Of a stretch of 61,597 nt of DNA, positions 42,803 through 50,276 are shown in pieces. The notes under the pieces are model-generated. The model searched no databases, had not been told where the DNA came from, and saw nothing but the letters and a program-made list of their open reading frames with translations. How positions within the stretch are numbered: the stretch's first letter is position 1; each line of letters starts with the position of its first letter. A program made the translations under genes and the position numbers. This DNA comes from JAXHUH01 sp034211175 (GTDB lineage: Bacteria; Actinomycetota; Acidimicrobiia; Acidimicrobiales; CAIXPF01): NCBI GenBank assembly GCA_034211175.1, contig JAXHUH010000269.1, forward strand, positions 1 through 61,597, written 5' to 3'.

Positions 42803-43294
42803 TCAGCCGCACACCTGGCGGAGCGAGTCGTCGAACTCCTCGGTGGTGACGAGCCGGGCAAGCGGCGCGATCTCCGCCGGTTCGATCGCCAACGTCACGT
42901 CGCGACTGCCCGCAACGCTCGACGACAGCCATCCGTGGACCTGGTCGACGTCCATGTGCGGGTACAGCGTGCACATCCCGTTGTCGGCGTCGAGTGGATA
43001 CGTCCGCCACAGTGCGACGAGTGCGGCCACCGGGTCCTCCGGTGTCGCGGCGGTCGTCGTGGTCGTCATCGCCGCCTCGCCAGCGTCGGGATCGGCGACG
43101 GTGGTCGTGGACGCGGCCACGGTGGTCGACGTCGTCGGTGCCTCGGTCATCGTCGCGGTGACCATGCTGTCGGCGGTCACGCCGGTCGCCGACACCGGGG
43201 AGCCGCCCTCGGCAGTCGTGTCGTCGCCGCCGCTGCACGCAGCGAGCGAGACGGTGATGGCGAGCGCGGTAGTCGCCGCGGAGAGTCGCTGCAT
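42803..43294 (-). CDS. Putative lipoprotein of unknown function
   Basis: A 163-residue exported protein: a signal peptide with lipobox LAACS (Cys near residue 20), a long Thr/Ala/Val low-complexity linker to about residue 90, then a compact 70-residue domain with a Cys near each end (NGMCTLYPHMD and RQVCG), which might form a disulfide. The domain is not recognised. It could be a small sensor or inhibitor on the cell surface; nothing in the context helps. ATG 43294 starts the signal peptide properly. Confidence 0.7.
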   Translation of the reverse strand: MQRLSAATTALAITVSLAACSGGDDTTAEGGSPVSATGVTADSMVTATMTEAPTTSTTVAASTTTVADPDAGEAAMTTTTTAATPEDPVAALVALWRTYPLDADNGMCTLYPHMDVDQVHGWLSSSVAGSRDVTLAIEPAEIAPLARLVTTEEFDDSLRQVCG

Positions 43295-43465
43295 CGAGAT
43301 CCTGTGTACCAGCGCGAACGCTCGATCGGTCGCGGGCGGGCCGTGCGGGCCGGATCGGCAGCCGAGGGTTGCCGACGGGCCCTCCCTCGGTGGGCTCCTC
43401 GTGCCTCGGGCCTCAGGGTCGCACGCGTCCGCCGGCCACTGCGCTCGTGTGCATCGCTCGCCGTC

Positions 43466-43493
43466 TTGACCGGACGGCAGAGTTGGCCATACT
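43466..43493 (+). promoter_or_regulatory. Promoter of Phd/RelE module
   Basis: -35 TTGACC (43466-43471) and -10 CATACT (43488-43493) with a 16-base spacer. Transcription would start about 7 bases on, at or next to ATG 43501, so the antitoxin mRNA is probably leaderless. An inverted repeat GCCA-N6-TGGC (43486-43499) over the -10 box is a likely autorepression site. Confidence 0.6.
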
Positions 43494-43500
43494 TGTGGCT

Positions 43501-43791
43501 ATGTCGCAGAGCGAGCATCTTCCGCTGGCCGACGTGAAGAACCGCTTGTCGGAAGTCGTCGAACGGCTCGAGCGTGAGCACGGTCGTGTCGTCGTGACCA
43601 AGCACGGCCGCCCGGCTGCGGTCATGCTGAGCGTCGAGGACCTCGAGTCTCTCGAGGAGACGCTCGAGATCCTCAGCGCCACGACGGCGCTCGCCGCAGT
43701 GCGTGCGGGATCGGACGACATCGCCACGGGCCGGACCGAACACCTCTCGCGGGATGAGGTACTCGCCCGTGTCAGGGCGCGTGGCGCCTGA
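43501..43791 (+). CDS. Phd/YefM-family antitoxin
   Basis: A 96-residue antitoxin. The N-terminal Phd/YefM DNA-binding fold is clear: LPLADVKNRLSEVVERLEREHGRVVVTKHGRPAAVMLS. The C-terminal half, from about residue 50, would wrap the toxin and neutralise it. The ATG lies at the probable transcription start, with no ribosome site needed. The toxin gene overlaps its end by 11 bases, the normal arrangement. The module sits at the downstream end of the helicase gene, on the opposite strand. Confidence 0.92.
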   Translation: MSQSEHLPLADVKNRLSEVVERLEREHGRVVVTKHGRPAAVMLSVEDLESLEETLEILSATTALAAVRAGSDDIATGRTEHLSRDEVLARVRARGA

Positions 43792-44056
43792 GCCGTTCGG
43801 CGTCGTCTGGGCGGCGAGCGCGCTGCGGTCGCTCGACCGGTTGCCCGAGAAGGGGGCGACGGCGTGCGTCGAGTTCGTCTACGGCGGCCTTGCGTCGAAC
43901 CCCCAACGGGTGGGGCGGGCACTCCGGCTCGAGCTCGAGGGCAAGCACAGCGCCGGACGAGGTGACTTCCGCGTGATCTACGAGATCGACGAGGAGCGCC
44001 ATGAGGTGACGGTTGTTGCCGTCGACCACCGCTCCGACGTGTACCGACGCCGCTGA
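43781..44056 (+). CDS. RelE/ParE-family toxin
   Basis: A 91-residue toxin. The RelE/ParE fold is shown by VVWAASALRSLDRLP at the N-terminus, then RVGRALRLELEGKHSAGRGDFRVIYEID and VVAVDHRSDVYRR, with the basic residues used by RelE toxins for mRNA cleavage. The start is placed at GTG 43781, overlapping the antitoxin by 11 bases; GTG 43769 and ATG 43754 in the same frame are alternatives. It would cut mRNA on the ribosome when the antitoxin is degraded. Confidence 0.88.
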   Translation: MAPEPFGVVWAASALRSLDRLPEKGATACVEFVYGGLASNPQRVGRALRLELEGKHSAGRGDFRVIYEIDEERHEVTVVAVDHRSDVYRRR

Positions 44057-44093
44057 CCGACCGCCGAGCCGGTCGCGATCTCGCGCGGGCTGC

Positions 44094-47045
44094 TCATCGC
44101 ACGTGGGCCCGCAGTTGGTCGAGGAGGTGGATCACCAGCTCACCTCGGCGGTTGGCCCAACGCGAGTGGTGCGCTTCGAGGATGGTCCACCCGGCTTCGC
44201 TCAGTTCGAGGTGCCGTTCGATGTGGCGGTCCGCGCCGCCCGGGTGGACCTCGCACTCGATGGCGACGTCGGCGTCGTCGGTGGCGATGTCGATGACGTG
44301 GCGGCCGCTCGGGTACGACGGCGTGACGGCGATCCCGCCGGCCCGCAGGTCGGCCACGATCCCCGCGACCCACGCGCCCGGTTCGCCGACCGGCGCAGGT
44401 GGTTCGAGCAGAGCGTCTGCCTGGGCCAGGTAGTCGGCCACGAGTCCTCCGGGCGGGGGCTCCGCCGACACGAGCACCGTCATGCGCCGACGCGCCCGCG
44501 TCGCGAGGACGGCGAACAGGTGCGGGTCCTCGACGAAGCGCCACGAGTTGGCCGTCACGTCGGGGCCGAGCCCGAGGGATGCGATCACCAGGTCCCGTTC
44601 GTTGCCCTGGAAGGCGTGGACCGTACCGACCCGGACATCGAGCGCCTCGAGGTCGTCCGCCGAGAACGACCGGAGCACGGCGTCCTCCAGGGCATCGGCC
44701 TGGGCCCTGAACGGGGTGACGAGCCCGACGCTGCGGCGACCGGTCCGTCGTAGCTCGCGGAGTCGTTCGACGCACCAGTCGACCTCGGACCAGACGACCC
44801 CGGCGTCGTCGCGGGAACCGTCGAGTCGTACGACGTCGATGCAGGCCTTCGCCTGGGTGGACGGCGCTCGGGTGGCCACCGCGACCGCGCCGCCGTAGAG
44901 GCGGTTGGCGACGAAGTCCACCAGGTGCGGGTCCGACCGAAAGTGCTCGTCGAGGGTCAGCACCGGCGCGACTGCCGCCGCCGTGTCGAACGCGCTGTTC
45001 CTCCTGACGTCGAGCCGGGCCGCCAGCAGCGGGTCCTCGTCGAGGTGGTGCATGTCGATGGCGGACGCCATCTGCTCGTCGGAGAGGAACGACACGTGCC
45101 TCAGCTGCTGGGGATCGCCGACCACCACGCCCCGTCGCCCGCGCAGCAGCGCCGGCGCGGCCAAGGGCTGGTCGGCCGAGGACGCCTCGTCGAGGATCAC
45201 GACGTCGAACAACCCGGCCACCGCCGGCAGCAGGTCGTCGATGTCCGGGAGCGAACCCACCCACAGGGGAAGGGCGTGGGTCAGCCGCTGGTCGAGTCGT
45301 CCGAGCTGCTGTCGTCTTGCCGCACGACCGCTGCGCAACGCGGTCGCCAGCGTCGCGATGGCGGGCAGCGTCGAGCGGCTCAGCCGGTCGGGCGAGCGGC
45401 TGTCGGCCGCCAGCCACCGTGCGCTGGCCTCGCGGGCCTCTGCGTCGAGGCGACGCAGGTCGTCCCAGTCCGATCCGATCTCCAGGCCGCCGGCGGCCTC
45501 GAGGTCGCGCGCCGCACGCAAGGCCCGGGCGACGGTCACCGCCTCGGCGACGTCGCCGAGGCTGGTGTCGGGCGCCGCCCCGATCCGATCGAGGAGCGCG
45601 CGACGACGGCGAGAGGTACGCCAGCGCCGCCACCAACCGGAGTGGGGCTCGGTCAGCTGCTCGAGCTCGCGTTCCATCTCGGCCTCGATGTCCGGTCCGG
45701 CTGAGGTCGCGTCGAACAGGCGGGGCGCGATCGTTCGTGCCCGCTCGGCGGTGTCGGCGGCCGCGGCGCCGAGGGCCTCCGCCCGTAACCGGTCGGCGAT
45801 CGAGTCGTACGTCGACCGGCGTCCGCTCCAGGCTCGCTCGTGCGCTTCGCGGGCCTGCTCGACGGCCCGATCGGGCAGCGGTGCGAGTTGTCCTGCGGCG
45901 AGGCGCTCGGCCAGTGCCTCGCGGCGCTCGCTCGAGCCGAACACGATCGGCTCCGGTCCCGGTGCACGCTCGAAGAGCTGCAGCAGCGCGTCGACGGTGG
46001 CGTCGGCCTTGGCCGCGACGAGCACGCTCTCATCACGGGCGAGCGCATCGCAGGCGATGGCGGCGATCGTGTGCGACTTGCCGGTGCCCGGCGCGCCGGA
46101 GATGAGCGTGACCGGGGCGGTTCGACTCTCGACGACGGCGGATCGCTGGGCCTCGGTCAGCAGGTACGGGGAGCGGACCGGTGCGTCGGCGTCGGGGTGG
46201 TCGGGCCGGGACGGCGGCGCGTCGACGTATACCGAGTGGAGGGCCGTCCACCGCTCGAGATCACCGTCCGCCCAGGCCCGCAGCGAGCCGGCCCGGCTCG
46301 ATGTCGCCGTCTCGTGCGCTGCGTAGACCCCGACCCCGGCGACGATGGACAAGGAGTCGTCCCGCATGAGGCGGTCGGGGTTCTGCGTCGCCGGGATGAG
46401 CCGGCGGGTGGGCAGGTCGGCGGCGTCGGCCGCGTCCTGGGCGAAGCGTCGCAGGGAACCGAGTCGGTTGAGCAGCGCCCGCGGGATCGCCGGGTCGTTC
46501 GTGCCCGCGAGCGCTCCGCCGCCGAGCTCGATCTTCGATTCGAGGCGCGTACGCGCCTCGAGATCGGTGACGAGGTCGGTGAGCTCGACGTCGCCCGCCG
46601 GCAGGAGCCGGGCGTCGCCGAACGCCATCGGTCGCTCGACCCGCACCGGAACGCTGACGAGGGGCAGGAACACCCGACGCGAGCGCGACTCCCCGTCGTC
46701 GATGCGCCCGGCGAGGAACAGCCAACCGACGCGGATCGAGCGCTGGCCGGGCCGGATCTGGTCGACCGCTGCGAGCCGCTCACCGAACTGGCGATCGAGT
46801 GCGGCGACCCGGATGGTCTGGTCGGGTGCGGGCTCGGTGAACTGGCTGACCGCCTCACGCACCGATCCGGGGCGACCCTCGTAGTACGGCCCCGGGATGA
46901 ACAGGTCGACCGACTTCGCCGACAACCACCGGAACCACTCGGTCGGGATGGTCAGCGCGGACGCCCGCTGCACTGACGACGGCGACAGATCGGCGAGCGC
47001 TCGCAGCACCCGACTCGCCCGTTCCGACGCTACCCGCCCATCCAT
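44094..47045 (-). CDS. SF1 helicase-nuclease fusion, defence-like
   Basis: A 983-residue protein of the UPF1-like superfamily 1 helicases. After 300 residues of unknown N-terminal region come GAPGTGKSHTIA (Walker A), a long coiled-coil insertion (about 390-570), VVILDEASSADQ (Walker B), VVVGDPQQLRHVSFLSD, LDEHFRSDPHLVDFVANRLYGG, VTPFRAQADAL and VGTVHAFQGNERDLVIASL. The last 100 residues look like a Vsr/MTES_1575-type endonuclease fold (DIATDDADVAIECEVHPGG). This layout occurs in phage-defence and mobile-element control genes. The start is ATG 47045; GTG 47099 is possible. Toxin-antitoxin modules flank it on both sides. Confidence 0.85.
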   Translation of the reverse strand: MDGRVASERASRVLRALADLSPSSVQRASALTIPTEWFRWLSAKSVDLFIPGPYYEGRPGSVREAVSQFTEPAPDQTIRVAALDRQFGERLAAVDQIRPGQRSIRVGWLFLAGRIDDGESRSRRVFLPLVSVPVRVERPMAFGDARLLPAGDVELTDLVTDLEARTRLESKIELGGGALAGTNDPAIPRALLNRLGSLRRFAQDAADAADLPTRRLIPATQNPDRLMRDDSLSIVAGVGVYAAHETATSSRAGSLRAWADGDLERWTALHSVYVDAPPSRPDHPDADAPVRSPYLLTEAQRSAVVESRTAPVTLISGAPGTGKSHTIAAIACDALARDESVLVAAKADATVDALLQLFERAPGPEPIVFGSSERREALAERLAAGQLAPLPDRAVEQAREAHERAWSGRRSTYDSIADRLRAEALGAAAADTAERARTIAPRLFDATSAGPDIEAEMERELEQLTEPHSGWWRRWRTSRRRRALLDRIGAAPDTSLGDVAEAVTVARALRAARDLEAAGGLEIGSDWDDLRRLDAEAREASARWLAADSRSPDRLSRSTLPAIATLATALRSGRAARRQQLGRLDQRLTHALPLWVGSLPDIDDLLPAVAGLFDVVILDEASSADQPLAAPALLRGRRGVVVGDPQQLRHVSFLSDEQMASAIDMHHLDEDPLLAARLDVRRNSAFDTAAAVAPVLTLDEHFRSDPHLVDFVANRLYGGAVAVATRAPSTQAKACIDVVRLDGSRDDAGVVWSEVDWCVERLRELRRTGRRSVGLVTPFRAQADALEDAVLRSFSADDLEALDVRVGTVHAFQGNERDLVIASLGLGPDVTANSWRFVEDPHLFAVLATRARRRMTVLVSAEPPPGGLVADYLAQADALLEPPAPVGEPGAWVAGIVADLRAGGIAVTPSYPSGRHVIDIATDDADVAIECEVHPGGADRHIERHLELSEAGWTILEAHHSRWANRRGELVIHLLDQLRAHVR

Positions 47046-47157
47046 CGCAGGCAAGCTAGCCACGAAGAGCGGCCGCGCCCGACCCCATGACCCTGCCACC
47101 CGCAGCTGCGGGCGTGTGCTGGTTTGCGTACGACACGAGCGGTCGCAGGTGTCTGGA

Positions 47158-47185
47158 GATATACCGCGTGCTCAATGGATATACT
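47158..47185 (+). promoter_or_regulatory. Promoter and operator repeats of VapBC module
   Basis: Direct repeats GATATAC at 47158-47164 and 47178-47184, 20 bases apart, so on the same face of the helix. A -10 TATACT (47180-47185) overlaps the second copy, five bases before ATG 47190, which implies a leaderless antitoxin mRNA. The repeats are probable VapBC autorepression sites. Confidence 0.6.
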
Positions 47186-47189
47186 TCGG

Positions 47190-47387
47190 ATGGTGACGAA
47201 GCACCTGGTCGACATCGATGACGCGGTTCTGGGTGCGGCCCGCGCCGAGCTCGGCACGGGCACGCTCAAGGAGACGGTCAACGAGGCCCTCCGGCGGGCC
47301 GCCGCCTCACGGGACGAGCGTGTGACACGCTCGCTCGACACACTCGCGGCCGCTGAGCTCGGCGACCGCGAGGATGCATGGCGCTGA
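47190..47387 (+). CDS. VapB-family antitoxin
   Basis: A 65-residue antitoxin with the ribbon-helix-helix-like head VTKHLVDIDDAVLGAARAELGTGTLKETVNEALRRA, a pattern typical of actinobacterial VapB proteins. The start is set at ATG 47190, next to the -10 box; ATG 47175 and GTG 47193 are in frame. The toxin gene overlaps its last 10 bases. It is divergent from the helicase gene. Confidence 0.9.
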   Translation: MVTKHLVDIDDAVLGAARAELGTGTLKETVNEALRRAAASRDERVTRSLDTLAAAELGDREDAWR

Positions 47388-47791
47388 CTCACGTCGTCGA
47401 TACGAGCGTCCTCAAGCGCCTGTCGACGCCTGCCGTGCGGGTGGTCGTCGAGCCTCTCGCGGACGCCGGTCGGCTCGGCCGGGCGAGCGTCTCCGATCTC
47501 GAGGTCGGCTTCTCTGCCCGCAACGCTCGTGAGTGGGATCGCCTCGTGACGGCACTCGACGTGTTCCCGGCAGTACCCACGACCGCCGACCACGTCACTC
47601 GCGCGAAGCAAGTCCAGCGGCACCTCGCATCGAAGAGCCAACGCGGACGGAAGATCCCGGATCTGCTCATCGCTGCCGCCGCGGAGGAGCGCAGCCTGAC
47701 GGTTCTGCACTACGACCAGGACTTCGACATGATCGCCGCGGTCACCGGCCAAGCCTGCGAGTGGGTCGTCCCCGCCGGAACGATCGACTGA
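47378..47791 (+). CDS. VapC-family PIN-domain toxin
   Basis: A 137-residue PIN ribonuclease. Metal-binding acids can be read at VVDTSVLKR (Asp near 8), SDLEVGFSARN (Glu), IPDLLIAAAA (Asp) and LHYDQDFDMIA (Asp). Its targets would be tRNA or rRNA. It overlaps the antitoxin gene by 10 bases, as in other VapBC operons. Length is usual for the family. Confidence 0.94.
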   Translation: MALTHVVDTSVLKRLSTPAVRVVVEPLADAGRLGRASVSDLEVGFSARNAREWDRLVTALDVFPAVPTTADHVTRAKQVQRHLASKSQRGRKIPDLLIAAAAEERSLTVLHYDQDFDMIAAVTGQACEWVVPAGTID

Positions 47792-48346
47792 CCGACAACC
47801 CGGGTGAACGTCCATGGACGATGGCCCCGGCGTCCAGTGGATCGGGCGCCGATCGCACATGGACGACGACCGGTTCCAGCTGAAGAGGCTCGACGGAGCG
47901 CAGGCTCCGCCGGTCGGAACCAGCACATCCGGGCAACGCGGTGATGTGGGCTGCGCGCCGCTTCGGTGTCAGTCGGGATCCGTACCTCTGCCAGCTGGCC
48001 GGGCGGTGAAGAGGTGCGGGACCGTGAGCGGGTGTTCGAGCAGACACTTGCTCTGTCCGGGCTGTCGGCGGCAGGCGTCGCACGATCGTTGCTCGTGTGG
48101 AGCGCCGAAGCAGCCGACGTCGTCGACCTGGAGGAGAACCTGGGTCGCCACTTGGCGCGCACGCGAGGCGGGCAAGTGTTCGCCAGGGCGCGCAACGGGC
48201 GCGCAACGGGCGCGCAACCGGCGTCAGCGAGGTTCGGGACCCGTGCCAAGGGCCCGCCGGGCCTGACGGCCCCGAGCGGAGCGGAAGGCACTGCGGCCCT
48301 CCGGTGCGAGGCGCCGCAGGCGCCGAGCACGCGAAGAGCCAGCTCG
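47792..48346. other. Intergenic region between VapC and tmRNA genes
   Basis: Open frames exist, but none is convincing. A plus-strand stretch at about 48010-48175 has gene-like third-base GC and could be the remnant of a lost gene, but no family is recognised. An 11-base unit GGGCGCGCAAC is repeated three times at 48186-48218. Confidence 0.4.
48186..48218. repeat. 11-bp tandem repeat, three units
   Basis: GGGCGCGCAAC occurs at 48186-48196, 48197-48207 and 48208-48218 without change. It lies about 130 bases past the 3' end of the tmRNA gene, outside any recognised gene. Confidence 0.9.
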
Positions 48347-48731
48347 TGGAGCTGGGGGGAATCGAACCCCCGTCCGTCAGGCGGTTACCGCCCGTGCTAC
48401 GACCATTCCCGAGTGTGTGGCTCAACGGGCGCCACATCGCCGGGTCGATCGGGCCGAAGCCCTCCCGCCGGGTCTTTCCCCGGTTGTCAGCGGTCTTTCA
48501 CGCCGTCAGCGGTCTGTCCCTGCTGTCTCCACCGCTTCTGTTGCCAGGCTGCGATGGACTGACCCCGCGTGCCGTTACCGGTCGCTAGTTCCCCTTCGTC
48601 ACCTAACTAGGTCAGGCGGCGAGGGCGAGATCGTCATTGTTGGCGTCTCTTTGGTTGCCCCGTTTAAGGAGTCTGAGCAACTCCGGTCGCACGTACGACT
48701 TCCGGTCCCAACGTCGAAACCGATCAGCCCC
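48347..48731 (-). ncRNA. ssrA: Transfer-messenger RNA (tmRNA)
   Basis: tmRNA frees stalled ribosomes by adding a degradation tag. The 5' end reads GGGGCTGATCGGTTTCGACG and pairs with CAGCTCCA at the 3' end; a T-arm with GGGGTTCGATTCCCC stands just inside. CCA is not encoded. The internal reading frame (48659-48612) ends ANNDDLALAA then TGA. The resume codon is either GCC, giving a ten-residue tag, or GGC five codons earlier, giving GNQRDANNDDLALAA. The length, about 385 bases, is normal. smpB, coding for its protein partner, is 89 bases upstream on the same strand. Confidence 0.95.
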
Positions 48732-48743
48732 GTGTAGCCCGTC

Positions 48744-48749
48744 AGTATA
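48744..48749 (-). promoter_or_regulatory. -10 box of the tmRNA gene
   Basis: TATACT on the minus strand, ending 12 bases before the mature 5' end, so the precursor would carry only a few extra bases. A GTTGGG about 15 bases further upstream could be the -35 box. Confidence 0.5.
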
Positions 48750-48820
48750 CCCCCGCCGTGACCGCCCAACCGTCGGTTTCGCCGGCGGCGGTGCCTGCCG
48801 GGCCCGGCGGGTGGGGCCGC

Positions 48821-49333
48821 TCAGCCCTGGCGGCCCCGCATGCCCCGGGCCATGGCCCGCTCGGCCTCGCGGTCCGCGTCGCGCTGGGCGATGACCTGGC
48901 GCTTGTCGTACTGCCTGCGGCCCCGGGCGAGGCCGACCTCGAGCTTGGCGTTGCCCTTGCGGAAGTAGAGCGACAGCGGCACCAGCGTCAGGTGCTCCTG
49001 GTCGAGGCGGGGGCTCCACCGCTCGATCTCGGCCCGGTGGGCGAGGAGCTTGCGGCGCCGGTCCGGGTCGTGGCCCATGGCACCGGCGCCGTGGCTGTAG
49101 GGGGCGATGTGGAGGCCGAGCAGCCACAGCTCACCCCGTTCGACGCGGGCGTAGGTGTCGTTGAGCTGGACCTTCGCCTCGCGCAGCGCCTTGACCTCCG
49201 ACCCCTTGAGCACGATGCCGCACTCGAGGGTGTCGATGATCTCGTAGTCGCGGCGCGCCTGACGGTTGGTCGCGACGACCTGGCGGCCGTCGGCCGGCTT
49301 CTTCTGCTTCGAGCCCTTCGTTCCACGCGCCAT
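48821..49333 (-). CDS. smpB: SsrA-binding protein SmpB
   Basis: A 170-residue RNA-binding protein that takes tmRNA to the stalled ribosome. Family blocks are NRQARRDYEIIDTLECGIVL, GSEVKALREAKVQLNDTYA, ELWLLGLHIAPYSHG, RRRKLLAHRAEIERW and LYFRKGNAKLEVGLARGRRQYDKR. The basic C-terminal tail, which enters the decoding site, is present. ATG 49333 begins the conserved protein; the open frame upstream is unrelated. The tmRNA gene follows directly on the same strand. Confidence 0.97.
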   Translation of the reverse strand: MARGTKGSKQKKPADGRQVVATNRQARRDYEIIDTLECGIVLKGSEVKALREAKVQLNDTYARVERGELWLLGLHIAPYSHGAGAMGHDPDRRRKLLAHRAEIERWSPRLDQEHLTLVPLSLYFRKGNAKLEVGLARGRRQYDKRQVIAQRDADREAERAMARGMRGRQG

Positions 49334-49469
49334 GAGGCGTTCGAGGCTAGCAAGCCGGCCCGCGCCGCTCCCGCGGGTTCGTGGTCCCGCAGGAGCCGTC
49401 GACGAGCGGGTGGTCGGCGATGTCGCCGGTTCCGGGCCCCCGGCCCGCCCGGGGCTACCCTCGCCGCCG

Positions 49470-49898
49470 ATGCTGCGCCTCGGGACGGACATCTGGTTGG
49501 CCATCGTCGATCACGCCCTGCACGGGCTGCCCGACGAGGCGTGTGGTCTGATCGCGGGCCCGCCGCCCGGCGACACACCTCGGGACCAGCGGGAGGGGCG
49601 GGTCGAGCGCTGGTACCCGTGCCGCAACGCGGCGGCGTCGAGCCGGGTGTACACGGTCGACCCCCGCGACCACCTGAAGGCCGACCGCGACGCCGAGGAC
49701 CGCGGCCTCGAGATCATCGGCGTCGTCCACTCCCACACGCACACGTGGCCGTGGCCGTCGCCGACCGACGTGCGCCAGGCGCCCGACCCGGGCTGGCACT
49801 ACGCGATCGTCTCGCTCCGCCACCCGGAACCGATGATGCGCAGCTTCTCGATCGTGGACGGGAACATCGCGGAGGAGGCGGTTGTTCTCGACCAATGA
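49470..49898 (+). CDS. mec: JAMM metallopeptidase, CysO-cysteine hydrolase
   Basis: A 142-residue zinc peptidase of the JAB1/MPN/Mov34 type. The metal site is E23 (DEACGL), H87 and H89 in VVHSHTHTWPWPSPTD, with S97 and D100. In Mycobacterium, Mec releases cysteine from the thiocarboxylated carrier CysO. The next two genes are cysO and cysM, so the same pathway is certain here. Its coding end lies 85 bases before the cysO start. It might also trim the carrier, which has two residues after the GG end. Confidence 0.95.
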   Translation: MLRLGTDIWLAIVDHALHGLPDEACGLIAGPPPGDTPRDQREGRVERWYPCRNAAASSRVYTVDPRDHLKADRDAEDRGLEIIGVVHSHTHTWPWPSPTDVRQAPDPGWHYAIVSLRHPEPMMRSFSIVDGNIAEEAVVLDQ

Positions 49899-49983
49899 CT
49901 ACGATTCCGATCAAACAGGTCGGGTTTCCGGACCCGTCGCCGGATCGGCCTGCAGCGAACGCGAACCAGGAGATCGAGATCCC

Positions 49984-50265
49984 GTGCCCGTCAGTGTGCG
50001 TCTCCCCACCGTCCTCCGCCCCCACGCCGGCGGCCAGTCCAGCGTCGAGGCCGAGGGCGCCACGGTCGGCGAGCTGGTGAGCGACCTGGTCGAGCGGTTC
50101 CCCGGCATGGCCGGCCACCTCACGACCCCCGGCGGCGAGCTCCAGAAGTTCGTGAACGTCTACGTCAACGACGAGGACGTCCGCTACCTGGACAAGCTGG
50201 ACACGAAGGTCGGCGAGTCCGACGAGGTGTCGATCCTGCCGGCGGTGGCCGGCGGCGAGAGCTGA
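49984..50265 (+). CDS. cysO: ThiS/MoaD-like sulfur carrier CysO
   Basis: A 93-residue ubiquitin-fold sulfur carrier. It is activated at its C-terminal glycine, loaded with sulfide and used by CysM to make cysteine. Blocks such as PTVLRPHAGGQSSVEAEG, FVNVYVNDEDVRYLDKL and DEVSILPAVAGG match Mycobacterium CysO closely. That protein ends in GG, but here ES follows the diglycine before the stop codon. The start is GTG 49984. The cysM ribosome site GAGGAG overlaps its stop codon, so the two are co-expressed. Confidence 0.95.
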   Translation: MPVSVRLPTVLRPHAGGQSSVEAEGATVGELVSDLVERFPGMAGHLTTPGGELQKFVNVYVNDEDVRYLDKLDTKVGESDEVSILPAVAGGES

Positions 50266-50276
50266 GGAGCCCGGCC

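Noticed and set aside
47966..48562. Plus-strand ORF of 198 codons after VapC
   Set aside because: Its second half runs antisense through the tmRNA gene, and the first half has no recognisable domain. At most it contains a decayed fragment.
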